From: Dicyema japonicum | Taxonomy: Eukaryota > Dicyemida > Rhombozoa > Dicyemidae | Assembly: GCA_011109175.1 (NCBI GenBank) | Contig: RDEW01000057.1 | Coordinates: 33,605-77,804 of the forward strand | Direction of reading: 5' to 3' | Length of the DNA stretch: 44,200 bases | In this document: in pieces, positions 31,906 to 42,790 of the stretch | Numbering within the stretch: position 1 is the stretch's first letter | Layout of the letters: every line of letters begins with the position of its first letter | The notes under the pieces: model-generated | Told to the model about the DNA's origin: nothing | Seen by the model: the letters and a program-made list of their open reading frames with translations, nothing else | Databases searched by the model: none | Position numbers and translations under genes: made by a program

Positions 31906-32635
31906 TTATTAACTTTTTTACATTTAAACAGACAAATCAAATTAATCTAATAATTGGATTTATTCTCCTTTTTGGTAATCAATTCGCTGATCCATCAAGT
32001 CCTGACATATTTTCTCGTCATATTTCAGTAAGGTAGCTGACTCCTCTGCAAGCTAACTGACATTCGCAGTTCTCATTTAGCAACTGACTGTTTGTTACCA
32101 TCACAATTTGATTGTTATAGTTTTTTATTTTCATGCCATGTTCTGTGTTCACTAACTATTTGTAAATAATTTAATTATCAGCTGACTCTGTCCAACTTTA
32201 TTCTTTTAGAAGTTAGTTAGTTATTAACCCTGACTTCTTATGGACGAAGACGGCGGCTATTAGAAAACTGTGCAGGTATTACTGGTCGCTTCCGGAGATG
32301 TTGAGGTCAGATGTGGAAAGAGAATGACGGTGGGTTTGGGCAGGTGAAGAGGTGGTGGACATCATAAACAATGCCCTGGGACTATCAATCAAAGAATAAA
32401 TAGTTCCCATATGACGGTTCAAATATCCATTAGTAACTAAACACGGAAGGCAAGGCTCTCTAAACCGAAAAAGCGACTTTGGCCAATAGTCAAATTAAAC
32501 TCCCCTGTCTTTCTTGGAAAATTTTGAATAACCTGAATGTATTCAAATTCCTACACAGTTTAACCTTTATTGCTCGCCATTTAAAAAATTTTAGCCAACT
32601 TTTAAATTTTCATTAATACTTTGCGCAAATATGAC
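31906..32635. other. No gene recognised
   Basis: Repeated short words such as 'agctaactg' and 'tagttagttatta' occur at 32040-32230, with a more G-rich patch at 32235-32390, but there is no feature I can name. Confidence 0.3.
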
Positions 32636-32818
32636 TTGATATGATAAAAGAACCCCATCGATGATCGGAAAGTCTAAGAAACCAAGGTGTTTTAAAAACA
32701 TGAACGTTGATGAGGAGTATTTACAATACAACAATTCTTCAAAGGCTTGGGTTGGATAATTGTATAATTGGAACATGACTGTCAAACAAAAACAAAGGAG
32801 GATACTTTTGATTGTAGA
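32636..32818 (+). pseudogene. pogo/Tigger transposase fragment broken at the catalytic Asp
   Basis: With one frame change it reads PSMIGKSKKPRCFKNMNVD, NSSKAWVG and QKQRRILLIVD. This is the stretch between the first and second catalytic Asp of a Tigger-type DDE transposase. It stops exactly after the 'LLIVD' Asp, where a hAT terminal repeat begins, so it was interrupted by that insertion. Confidence 0.65.
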
Positions 32819-33480
32819 CCAGCGGTTCTCAACATTTGGGTTGTGGAAGCCAAATCAATATTTAAATTTCCTTACCGGGGCCGCCATAATTCTTAACAAT
32901 AATTTGGGCGGCGGCCAGCATTCTCCCTCTCTTACGGATCGCTAAGGAGTTCGCAACCTGTTTGCAGATCATGGAATTAAACTTTTATTTCCTTTAAATT
33001 AAAGTATTATTTGTTTATTAAGTTATTGAAATCAAGAATAATTAAGGTTGAAGATGTTCGTAGCAGCTGATTCAAGTGATTATCTGTGAGTTTGTTGCGA
33101 TATTTATTTTTTATTCGAATCATTTTACTAAATATTGATTCGCATACATATGTAGATCCAAACATTGATATATTCATATATGCATTGTATGTTATATTTT
33201 CGAACTTTTCTTGAGAAAGTAATTCGTAAAAATTACATTTACATAAATGCACCCCAAAACGTGCTTCAAATTGATTAATTAAATCAGAAATTATAGATAT
33301 GTATTTTTCATAGTCAGCGCCTTCATTGTTTTCAGATAGTGAATAAAATCTCCGTCTTTAAGTAAAGTCATCCATAAATATAATTTTTCGATAAACGAGG
33401 AAATATATCCATATAAATGATAACAAATATATCCAAAAGAGCTCTTCAAGAGTTGCAACGTGTTACATCTTAATAATAAA
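32819..33480 (-). mobile_element. hAT-family transposon, 3' part
   Basis: The left boundary is a typical hAT terminal repeat, 'cagcggttctcaacatttgg', directly after the Tigger fragment. On the minus strand 33007-33252 and its upstream extension to about 33450 encode the hAT C-terminal dimerisation domain: FEARFGVHLCKCNFYEL, MFGSTYVCESIFSKMIRIKN and KYRNKLTDNHLNQLLR. The N-terminal BED finger and catalytic core are not found to the right. The copy is therefore truncated or its other end lies in the low-complexity region beyond 33480. Confidence 0.75.
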
Positions 33481-33482
33481 AT

Positions 33483-33540
33483 GGTATGTGTGTGTGTCTG
33501 TCTGTCTGTGTGTCTGTCTGTCTGTGTGTCTGTGTACACC
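33483..33540. repeat. TG/TGTC microsatellite
   Basis: Irregular (tg)n and (tctg)n repeat: tgtgtgtgtctgtctgtctg and onward. Confidence 0.95.
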
Positions 33541-33618
33541 AACTTCAAATTGGCAAAATACAGATAAATTGTCAGAATCCTTTCCTTTTATAATTAGCCA
33601 ATAATGGGGAACAAAAAA

Positions 33619-33897
33619 TGATGAGGTCCCTAAAACCTTCCCGCCAAGAAAATTAAAAAAATTTTCTGCATTTTGGTTAAAATGAACAGCAACGATGTCC
33701 TCGACTTACATGATGAGGTCCCTAAAACCTTCCCCAAAAAAATTAAAAAAACATTTTCTGCATTTTGGTTAAAATGAACAACAACGATGTCCTCGACTTA
33801 CATGATGCAGTCCCTAAAACCTTCCAGCCAAAAAAAATTAAAAAAACATTTTCTGCATTTTGATTAAAATGAACAACAAGCATGTCCCCGACTCACA
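33619..33897. repeat. Three tandem copies of a 92-bp unit
   Basis: Copies start with 'tgatgaggtccctaaaacc' at 33619, 33711 and 33803. They differ by small indels (the a-run near the middle) and substitutions such as gcagtcc for gaggtcc. Not coding in any frame I can follow. Confidence 0.9.
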
Positions 33898-34170
33898 TGT
33901 AGGTCCTTTAAAATTAAATGCCAATATATCATTATCGACCATGAATCAAGATTAAAGCTATTATCATATTTGACCTTGCCAGAGTGTGCAATTAATAGAT
34001 TGCACGACCTTGAATAGACTGTGTAATTAACAGATTTGACAACCACTTTAACACTTATTAACCACATTAGCACAATCATTAACACAATTGACCACCAATT
34101 GACAGCGAAATTAGAAGAATTTTCGTAGAAATATTAACTATTTAATTAAGTTTTTCGTAAAGATACAAAT

Positions 34171-34376
34171 TATTTTCGGTATGCCTCTCTTCCTAATCTT
34201 TTTTATTATTCAAAAATAATTTTTTCAATAGATAACCGATGGAAGGAATACGAAGTTGAAACGAAGTCGAATTTATTTTCGGTATGCCTCTCTTCCTATT
34301 CTTTTTTATTATTCAAAAATAATTTTTTCAATAGATAACCGAGGGAAGGAAAACGAAGTTGAAGAACAGAAAGCTC
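34171..34376. repeat. Two tandem copies of a 103-bp unit
   Basis: 'tattttcggtatgcctctc' begins copies at 34171 and 34274. A few substitutions separate them (cctaatc versus cctattc, gatggaa versus gagggaa). Confidence 0.9.
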
Positions 34377-34680
34377 AGCATAAGGTAATTAATGATGTTG
34401 CCTGCCTCTTTTTTGCGTGCCGCTTTTTTTGCTGCTGCAAATCCGCCTGCTGCTTCTTTTCCTGCTCTTAATGTGTAAGTTATTTATTTATTTAATTTGT
34501 CTGTTTGATTTTGTGTGTTTGATTGGTCTGTTTGATTGTGTTTGTGTTGTGCTACCTTCAAAAGCTCCTCCACTGCTCCAAAGAAACCAAAAAAGACCAG
34601 AAAGAAAATCCTCAAAATCAAAAAAAACACACAAAAATAAAAAAAAAAGCACAAAATAAAAAAAACTAAAAAAAATAAAT

Positions 34681-35112
34681 TCCTTAGATCCCTTTGGAAT
34701 GCCTAATCATTTTTTAAAATTAAAGATAGGCGTTCCAGTGGTTTTATTACCAAATCTTGCGCCACCTAAATTATGCAACGGAACGAGGTTAGTTACCAAA
34801 AATTTGATGGCTACGTAATAGAAGCGACGATATTAATAGGTAAGTATAGAGGTGAGGATGCACTACAAATTCCGATGATTACCGTTTAGATTTAAAAGAC
34901 TGCAATTTGCGTTGAGGATGAGTTTTGCGATGACAATAAACAAGGCCCAGGGACAGTCATTAAAGGTAGTTGGCTTATTTTTAGAAAAGCGAGTGCTTTT
35001 CACATGGACAGCTGTATGTGGATGCTCAAGGGTAGGCAGAAGAGAAAATTTATTCATATATGCCAAGGAAGGACGGACGACAAACATCGTTTATCAACAG
35101 GCGTTAGAATAG
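34681..35112 (+). pseudogene. Helitron/PIF1-like helicase C-terminal fragment
   Basis: Joined readings give GMPNHFLKLKIGVPVVLL, PPKLCNGTRLVTKNLMAT and IEATILIGKYRGEDALQIP. From 34912 they continue with RMSFAMTINKAQGQSLKVVG and CSRVGRRENLFIYAKEGRTT. These are the last motifs of PIF1-type helicases carried by Helitrons. The Rep domain and Walker motifs are missing, and frame changes occur near 34800 and 34890. Confidence 0.8.
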
Positions 35113-35159
35113 GGTTACATCAAACCAGGTCGTTTTATATATCTACATAAACTTATAGT

Positions 35160-35224
35160 TGTTTGATGAAACAGGCCCTCCGCAGGAGCTAGGTCGCGGT
35201 GAGCGAAGCGAGCTGCCGAGCTAG
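35160..35224 (+). mobile_element. Helitron 3' terminus
   Basis: The hairpin-forming stretch 'ggtgagcgaagcgagctgcc' is followed by 'gagctag' and then T, i.e. a stem-loop just before a CTAG (CTRR) end and a T, as expected for a Helitron insertion. It is downstream of, and on the same strand as, the helicase fragment. Confidence 0.65.
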
Positions 35225-35898
35225 TTATATAATAATAATTAATCTAATTTTCGTGTGTTCTCTCGTTCTATAATTAAAACCGAAAAAAGAGAGAAATTAA
35301 TGAGACAAAGTATGCCTCTTAAAATTATATGTTCATTTTCATAATTTTTTCATTCAAAATCTGAATTTTTCTGTGGCTCCCCTAAAAAGTTCTGTGGCTC
35401 TCAAAGGGGGCACTGGCTCCCCTTGGCAGGGCTGGTTTAGACTGTATATATTTTGTCATAAAAGAGAAAACAGAATCCTAACCACCAATAATACATATTC
35501 AAAAAACAGGGAACAATACAAAAATTTAGAACATGGAAAAGTACATTATTTTAAATGTTAATGACATATTGCTGTCATGAAAGGATTTTCCTCATAACAG
35601 CCTCTCTTATTTATTTAAAATAAAAATTTTGTTGTTGGTATCAAAATATTCTTTCACACAAAATTGTTTTTGGAAAAAATGCATTAAAGTTGACTATCTT
35701 TTCTGACATCGATATACATTTTCTTCATTAATATAATTAACCAATTTATTTCTGACATCGATATGAAAAAATAAAAAAATGAAGATAATAAACGCGTGAA
35801 ATCTTTGTTAGTATAAATAATTTATTATTATTTTAGTTTAAATTCATAGGTGCTGCTGCTGAGTTAAATTTCTTTAAATAAAATTTGAATTTAAAATT
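35225..35898. other. A/T-rich spacer
   Basis: No gene is recognised. 'ctgtggctcccctaaaaag' and 'ctgtggctctcaaagggg' near 35370-35410 form an imperfect direct repeat, perhaps another element end. Confidence 0.3.
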
Positions 35899-36813
35899 AC
35901 CGTTCTAAATTATTCGGTTTACGCGATTTTCTGTTTTTTCTTATTATAAAGACGACAATGACACAGATTATCAAAAGTGTAATACCAATAGGTATGAGAA
36001 AATACATTTTAGATCTTTTAACACTTAGTGCGTTCAAATTTGTATTTTTTCTACCCGAAGTGAAACGATTTACAAAATAATAATAAATATTTTACATTTT
36101 GAAATGTGGAATTTTTTTGTTGAATCAGAAAGTGAGCCGTCTAAAAAAGTGATTTGGAAAATAATATTTATAAAGAAATATTTTTACCAATTGTAGCCGG
36201 AGATTTTGTCAGAACATGTGAGCTCTTATGGACTAAAAGGTATTATTCAGTAGATATTTCACTCTCTAAAGTAGTCGGAAATGTTGTCGTGATATTTGTG
36301 CTCTTATGGACTAAAAAGCGATTATTCAGTAGATAATTTACTCTCTAAAGTAGTCGGAGATTTTGTCGTGATATTTGAGCTCTTATGGACTAAAAAGCGA
36401 TTATTCAGTAGATAATTTACTCTCTAAAGTAGTCGGAGATTTTGTCGTGATATTTGAGCTCTTATGGACTAAAAAGCGATTATTCAGTAGATAATTTACT
36501 CTCTAAAGTAGTCGGAGATTTTGTCGTGATATTTGAGCTCTTATGGACTAAAAAGCGATTATTCAGTAGATAATTTACTCTCTAAAGTAGTCGGAGATTT
36601 TGTCGTGATATTTGAGCTCTTATGGACTAAAAAGCGATTATTGAGTAGATAATTTACTCTCTAAAGTAGTCGGAGATTTTGTCGTGATATTTGAGCTCTT
36701 ATGGACTAAAAAGCGATTATTCAGTAGATAATTTACTCTCTAAAGTAGTCAGAGACATTGTTGATTGCTTCTCTGTTGGTGTTATTCGACTTTCAAAAGA
36801 AGTGATAAGGTTG
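35899..36813 (-). CDS. Single-pass membrane protein with Ser/Thr-rich stalk from a 79-bp exon-intron array
   Basis: On the minus strand, seven consecutive small exons (36658-36705, 36579-36626, 36500-36547, 36421-36468, 36342-36389, 36263-36310, 36188-36232) follow a longer one (36737-36813). They are separated by GT-AG introns of 31 bp (30 bp in the last). The repeated exons are 48 bp, phase 1, each giving a 16-residue module IHKSSNITTKSPTTLE; the last is 45 bp. The first exon reads ITSFESRITPTEKQSTMSLT. After two more introns (near 36141-36187 and 36051-36095) the C-terminal exon gives VKRSKMYF, a hydrophobic span LIPIGITLLIICVIVVFII and a basic tail RKNRKSRKPNNLER to TAA near 35899. The frame across the last intron is off by one base as read, and the 5' exons are not found. 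The stalk is mucin-like, with N-I-T and N-x-S/T-type potential glycosylation. Confidence 0.65.
36188..36813 (-). repeat. 79-bp tandem array, seven units, each one exon plus one intron
   Basis: 'ctcttatgga' recurs at 36223, 36301, 36380, 36459, 36538, 36617 and 36696. The five internal units are nearly identical and the outer ones diverge. Where the total is 78 bp (36223 to 36301) the missing base is in the intron, so the coding part stays 48 bp. Confidence 0.95.
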
Positions 36814-36837
36814 CTAAAAATTTTAATTTTTAATTAC

Positions 36838-37618
36838 TGTCATTTTTAAGTGGTCCATATTTCGAAGATAATTAAACTCATTTTTTGACAATATTCGATT
36901 ACTTAGATAAGAATGACATAGAATTACCACAAGGTATTATTCATAACATAATTTTTATTGGTCGAATTAGGCAAACCAAGCAAGTGTAATATATTATATA
37001 GAATTGCTCCATCATATTTCTAGATAAATTTAATTTCTAATACATTTTTATCGTTGTATTTTACGTATATTACATTAATCTCATTCAAGGTTTGTATATT
37101 ATTCCCACCTCTGTTTTCTTTACTTTAAAAAATGAAAAGTAATAGAAAGAACTCTATTTTGATAGTCAAGTAATTTAATTCTTTTGAATTCTCATCAACT
37201 TCGGTTATTTCAATTACATCACAAAGAACCTATTATATATCCAAAAATTATTACTGTTTTAATCATTAAACTATCGTTTGTCTATAATTATTAGTTATAA
37301 AGCAAACAGGGACTTCTCCGAAGGAAATTTTTAGGTTCCATGGATAGCCTATGCATACATTTCACATTAAATTTTAAATTACCGAATGATTGAAAAGCTA
37401 ACCCTCCTAATAATAAATAGATATATACCATTTCTTTTTCACGCTAAAGTCAAATATAAATGTTTCATGCGGAAATTTCGAATACATTATGACGATTATC
37501 TCAGAAATATGAATAATTCATTCATTCTTGACATTATTATAAGAATCAATTCACCATATAAAGCCCACATGTAATTTTATCTTTATCACTGCTTTGTTTA
37601 ATACTATAAATCTGGAGT
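36838..37618. other. No gene recognised
   Basis: A/T-rich. A plus-strand frame of 62 codons at 37386 has no recognisable feature. The missing 5' exons of the repeat-stalk gene should lie here if the gene is intact. Confidence 0.3.
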
Positions 37619-37660
37619 TATACAGTCTGTTCAAAAAAAACGTGACCACTTGAAAATGTA
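37619..37660 (+). repeat. Possible Tc1/mariner-type terminal repeat
   Basis: 'tatacagtctgttcaaaaa' then 'aaacgtgaccac' resembles the 'TA-CAGT.TGTTCAAAA..' ends of Tc1/mariner elements. No mate and no transposase are seen nearby. Confidence 0.3.
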
Positions 37661-37751
37661 TGTTTTTTTAATCTGTGTGACTTATTTTTGAAAATTTCCA
37701 AAGAATACTAAATTTAAAATCTTTTTATTTACACAATTCAATTTTTATTTT

Positions 37752-38093
37752 TGTCACGGTCGTCTTGGAACAACATCGTCTAGACCTTTCCTGACAAATG
37801 TGGGAACTCCTCAAGGCGACTCTCTCTCGCCTCTGCTGTTTGTGATCTACCTCGAGGCTGCCTTGCGAGAGTTGAGAAGCCTATATGAGGGGTCAATCAC
37901 CGAAGTAATTTACGCCGATGACGTCGACTTTGTGTCGGCCGACAAATCCGCGCTCCTCAAACTATTGGAGATTGCACCGGGAAAACTCGGGGAATGGTTT
38001 CTAACCATGAACACGGACAAGACTGACGTTGTTAATGTATCACGTTCGGATACCCAACTTATGGAAACATGGAGACTNTTGTAACTTGGAACT
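37752..38093 (+). pseudogene. Non-LTR reverse transcriptase fragment
   Basis: The reading TNVGTPQGDSLSPLLFVIYL, then EAALRELRSL and VIYADDVDFVSADKSALL, continues to KTDVVNVSRSD. These are RT motifs with catalytic YADD. It has no flanking RT parts and ends at the n (38078). It is much richer in G+C than its neighbours and of a different LINE family from the others in the window. Confidence 0.8.
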
Positions 38094-38378
38094 ACCGACT
38101 GAAAATCCCAAAGATTGGGAATCATCCCTGGTTGAGCAATACCAAACAGTCTCAGGTTCTTAAGATAATGATAGTGACTCAAATTCCGATGGATGGTCGG
38201 AGAGAAGGTCGCTTGTCTCAGAGCAGTGTCGGGTCAAATCCTCGGTTAATATCAGCCTTACCTTACCATTAGTTGGGGGTTCCGTACTTGCATGAACGAC
38301 CGAGTCTGTTCAGTCTTTATTTTTCCGCCATTATTAGAAGATTTTGACCATGAGATCAAAAATCGAATTTACAATCAG

Positions 38379-39120
38379 TTTGAGATTATCGAAAATGCAC
38401 GATTTTGTTGTGCCTCAAGAGACTCGAGATCGTCCTCAGTACTCACTTAAAGGGCAACCTGAAGAACGGAGGTCTCAACGGAGAAGCCAGGAACTTCTCC
38501 TTCAACGTCAGATTAAAGGATGTGATGTACAAGTCAGTCGAAAACCACCTACTCGGTAATATTTTCCATAACTGTCCAGAACAGCAGAATTCTGATGAGC
38601 AATCGAGGACACGGATTGACCCTCCCCCAGAAGCAAGACAGCCTCCGACCATTCCTATGTGGACCCCAATGGGGAACCCTCAGGAGATGTTCAATCCAGG
38701 CTACCCCGGGTACCTCATTGACCCCTGCTAGCCTATATACAACAGTCGTACCAAATGTTGTATCAAAATTACATGATAAATCAAAGAATGATACAATCGG
38801 TTTTTTATGTGCGAAATTGTCTATATTACATATTTATGGCTGCGAATGGCTTCCCACCGCAACTCGCCTTACAAAATGAAGAAATGGCCAGGTCAGGGCT
38901 TTCTGAACTATATGAAATGTGATACGATTTAAATTTAGTGCCAGAAACCAGCCCGTCGTGTTTCCAAATTTCATATTCCAAAAAGGCATGGTTAATAATC
39001 GATTCGGAGCGACTCAGGAAAATAACATTAAAGTTGCTCCACCAGCAGAGGCAACCATGGAGGAGTCAACCCAGGAAGTTAGGGGACAACATTTAATGGA
39101 TACGGTGGAGACTGTTGTTT
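38379..39120 (+). CDS. Unrecognised Pro/Gln-rich gene pieces, faintly HERPUD-like
   Basis: Plus-strand frames read SVLTLKGNLKNGGLNGEA, then DPPPEARQPPTIPMWTPMGN and PQEMFNPGYPGYLIDP. In the next frame they give YIQQSYQMLYQNYMINQ, AANGFPPQLALQNEEMA and finally QPVVFPNFIFQKG with PPAEATMEEST. The Pro-rich centre followed by a Tyr/Gln-rich 'QQ.Y..QY' segment recalls Herp (HERPUD), but neither its N-terminal ubiquitin-like domain nor its membrane hairpin can be confirmed. Frame changes need splices that I could not fix. Confidence 0.25.
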
Positions 39121-40240
39121 GAGGAGTTGCAGCCCAATATTGATGGGAGTTTTGAAACATATTATTCCAGCAAGACGAAGGACCTTGGAACTAAAAATAA
39201 GTGTGAGACTAGTCCCCTCAAACGGGAGATCCTCTTCCTACAAACTAGTCAAGAAGACAGTGACTACTGCATGTAACACTAATTAGAGATAAAAAGTGGA
39301 ACAAGGAAATATTAGAATGAATAATCAGGTTAGTAAATAAGCGACATCCAAATATTTTATTACGCACACTCCTCTCTGCATATCATATTTTTTGAAAAGG
39401 GGTAGCGGCAGAAGTTGCAATCTATTGTGAGTAAACTAACCCACCAAATGCTTCCTCCGTCGTTAACATCGCCTCGGAAGATGAACCTGCGTCTATTCTC
39501 ACACTTTTGTTAGTTAAGGTGATTTTCACCGCAAAAACCGAGTTCGTCGCTTCCGTAATCCTTATATAAGAATATCTAAGTATACATTGTGGGTTGGGAA
39601 CCCTTACTGAATATACACATTTTCTGCCTCTCAGAAATACTACACAGTTAGTAATTTAAACTACTTAATGTTTAGCCTACCACTGATTTTTAGCGACTGA
39701 AAAATGGCATTTCGTGGCATCTCACTTTAATGTTAGAATAAGATTTGTACAGGGTTCTTAAACTGCCTAGACCTGCAACGGCATCTACATCCAGGTAACG
39801 AAGGTTACTACACTCATACAGCAATCTAATGAATTAAAATATTTGAATATACATCCGAGATAAGCTTTCTAACCCATAAAATGAGTCGTTTAGTATTCTC
39901 TTTAATGAGTCTCCTTTACAGTTACTGTTATTAATGATAGGTCTATTACAATATAATCAAGTTGGTTAAATTCGTGAATATTTCTCCATTGAGAAATGTA
40001 ACGCCTCTAAGAATTGCAATAGATGTAGAATGTTCCGCCACATATTCTCGAATGAAATCACAGCCTGACAACTGCCTTATTTAAATTAAGCAATTCTTCA
40101 AAAACGGATTTGTTAAGTCACAGTCACGTTGGATCACTACGTGAACAAAAAATAGGACAAGTGGGAGCATTATAATAAAGGTCATATTTTATTGTGAATA
40201 ACTCATTGGTTAGACATTGAATTAATATATTTATTAAACT
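39121..40240. other. No gene recognised
   Basis: No long coding signal. Sequence composition is mixed and there is no clear repeat. Confidence 0.3.
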
Positions 40241-41110
40241 TTATTTGTTAATATATATTAGATTGCACTTATTTTCCGCGGAGATTAACTGCGTCAAACT
40301 TACAAAGCGTGGTTCTGCATCGATATTTGCATGGAAGTGTCCTAAATGTCTGCAGCACTGCGCGATAGTTAAACCTCCTGCACGCCCTGCCACCATTCCA
40401 CCTGACGAATTTNTACAAACAATAATGAAAAACTCGAATAAATGATTAAATGTACACAATCCATAAATCTCGTTATCGGCCTTATACAGTTCGTCTTTCT
40501 TTTTAAAAATCTTGATAATACACTTTTGATAACTGAAAACGAAAATGAAGAAAAATTCAAGGAAAGACGATAAACACACGACAATTACGAGAATATGTTT
40601 CGAATTGAGTGACGTATGAATACTCGTGGAATGCGGTGCCATCAATAAGACAGTGAACGAATATCGCATGGAATAATACTTTTTGACAAATATATAATTT
40701 TTAATTAGTAGGTCTTGCCAGTCAAAGGGATTTCACTAATTATGGTCACGTCCCCGGAATATGGATCAATTGTCAAATATTCTAAGGAACCCAGAAAGGT
40801 CCTGAAAATAAAATCACTCAGAAAATTCGGAATTGAAGCAGTATTATCGAGAAACGTATCCCCAACCTTAATTTTCAACAAAGAAATCGTCTGAGATTGT
40901 TTTACTCCATTCCCGTTGATGGAATATGCGAAAATATAGGACAATCCAACTACATGGACCAGACAGTATAAATTGCCAAACAATTTTTGGGGACCTGAGT
41001 CGGTGGATTGGATATGCAGCAGAAAATATCCGGTCATGTCAAGGGTTTCGAGAAGATTGTGAGTTTTCTGTTAATGAACTTAGAAAATGGCTGTTTTACT
41101 TATGAAAATT
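40241..41110 (-). CDS. Cadherin-like single-pass membrane protein (partial)
   Basis: On the minus strand 41080-40705 reads NLLETLDMTGYFLLHIQSTD, GNLYCLVHVVGLSYIFAYSI and SLEYLTIDPYSGDVTIISEI. The last has the 'f.iD..sGdv.i...L' pattern of a cadherin repeat. The next reading (40669 leftward) has HSTSIHTSLNSKH, a hydrophobic span ILVIVVCLSSFLEFFFIFVF, a basic stop-transfer (YQKCIIKIFKKKDELYK) and a short cytoplasmic stretch that runs into an n at 40413. No DxND-type calcium motif is visible, so a degenerate cadherin or another beta-sandwich receptor is possible. The upstream extracellular repeats are cut off by the LINE on the right, or were never part of this gene. Confidence 0.4.
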
Positions 41111-42740
41111 TTCGTTGAGTAGCAGTGGCGGAGTGGATGGCCTAAAACCGATACACCTAAAAGACCTTGTCGCTCCTCTGACAGGGGAATCCGGTGCACG
41201 TCTCTTGAAGTCAATTGCATCTTTGTGCAGCAGAATAATTATATAGCGACAGTGCGTATTCGTTTATGGCATGAAACAAGTTTGTAGAGATTAATTATTC
41301 TTTCCATAATTCTCTGCAGGATTGACTCCAGAACTTTTTTTTTAAGAACAATACTCCCTTTGTCTTCTAAAACCCCCAATAACGGTATCCTTCCACCCCT
41401 TCCATAGGTTTACAGGACGGAAGATTGTCCAAATTGGACGCAGATTTTTGAGGATTCATCTCCAACCCGACAGTTTCGAAAAACTTCCGGACTGTTTTCA
41501 TCATTTCTACAATCGTATCCTCTTTATGTACAAGTAGTTTAAGATCGTCCACAAAGAACAATAGTTCGTCTTCATATTAGGGTTACTTTGGTTGATTACC
41601 AATTTGGGAAATTTCGCATTTAGTATTCGACTGAGAGGATCCATGACCATAACGAACAATTAAGGGGATAATGTAAGATCCCACAACCAAGTTCTAACAA
41701 AGAGATCCCTGAACACTCTAGCTCATGGAATAGAAAGTCACGATCTACAGAATCGAATACCTTCTTGACATCGATCCATGCCGAAATTATTCATTGATTA
41801 ATGAGAGTCTGTTCTTTTACATCCTGGCATCGCTTTCTCGTCCCAAGCTGGTTATCGGAAATTTGACAAAATGAATCCACTAAGTCCGATAGTTTCAAAT
41901 TGACGCATTTAGTTATTATCTTGTATAGATTATGGGGGTTTCACAGACTTCTTTTTTGGGATCAAATATGTGATTCCTGTATAAAACCATTTTCCTGGAA
42001 TGTAATCTCTTTGGACTATTCTGATAATCTCCTTACTGGAAGACATGCAGCGAGTCCATTTTTAAAATAAAGTAGCTGTAGACGCCGCCTAAAGTGGGGC
42101 GTGGTAGTCTCGCAGTTAGTTATTCTAATTACGATACCATCGAATTCGGAGTTTTCAGCTTTTCTACTCCAAACGTTTTTCCAAAAATTCATGCATTCTT
42201 ACTCCTCAAAATTCAATTTAGCAACACTATTTTCGCATAGATTTCTGTAGAACCTTCTGCGTTTCGTTCAAAGCATCTGTTGTCTTTTCGGAACTCATTC
42301 CTCGTTTTGTGAACAGATATTTGTTTCTTTTTAATCCGTATTAAGTCTTCAATTAGCGACTGGATAGTTCTCCCTTCTTCGCACCTCTTATAGCCAAATG
42401 CACACAATACGTCCATCACATTTTGTTTTTAGTTGATCCTTTTAGGTTTATCGGCCTTTTTTAAAATCATCAGTTTCTTGACATCACATAGGGTCATGTT
42501 CTTTGAGTATCGTCTATTGTACTTGCTTGAAATAAGTTTCCAACCCCCTCTTAGAATTCTTCTTAGTAGCATCGATAATAAGAGAGATCCAAGTGGATTC
42601 AGAGCCATCAACCTCACTGATGATAGCTGACAGTAAGTGGAGGTTTGATAGTATCTTCCTGACTCTCTCGACGGGACTACCCACGCAATTTTCCGCGACT
42701 CCTCGAGACTCGAACTATTATTTTCCACAGGGCCACCCAT
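41111..42740 (-). pseudogene. Second R2-like non-LTR retrotransposon, degenerate
   Basis: Minus-strand pieces in order are LNPLGSLLLSMLLRRILRGG (42560), VMDVLCAFGYKRCEEGRTIQ (42420) and PKKEVCETPI with NYR/ITKCVNLKLSDLVDSF-like fragments (41950-41880). NQLGTRKRCQD (41850), a broken 'IDVKKVFDSVD' (41780) and the catalytic FVDDLKLLVHKEDTI at 41567-41525 follow. Then come FETVGLEMNPQKSAS and GYRYWGFLEDKGS. It has the same motif wording as the plus-strand copy at 11230-13245. Stops and frameshifts are frequent. Confidence 0.7.
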
Positions 42741-42790
42741 AGTATTAGACTTTCAATAAAGAATTATTTAAAAAAGGGAAAACATATAAT

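Noticed and set aside
34417-34659. Plus-strand frame of 80 codons rich in Leu, then Lys/Ser
   Set aside because: Low-complexity poly-C/T and poly-A sequence with no domain. Likely chance.
36190-36760. CRISPR-like array of regular repeats
   Set aside because: The unit is repeated in full with no variable spacers, and the regularity is explained by exon-intron units in a eukaryotic gene.
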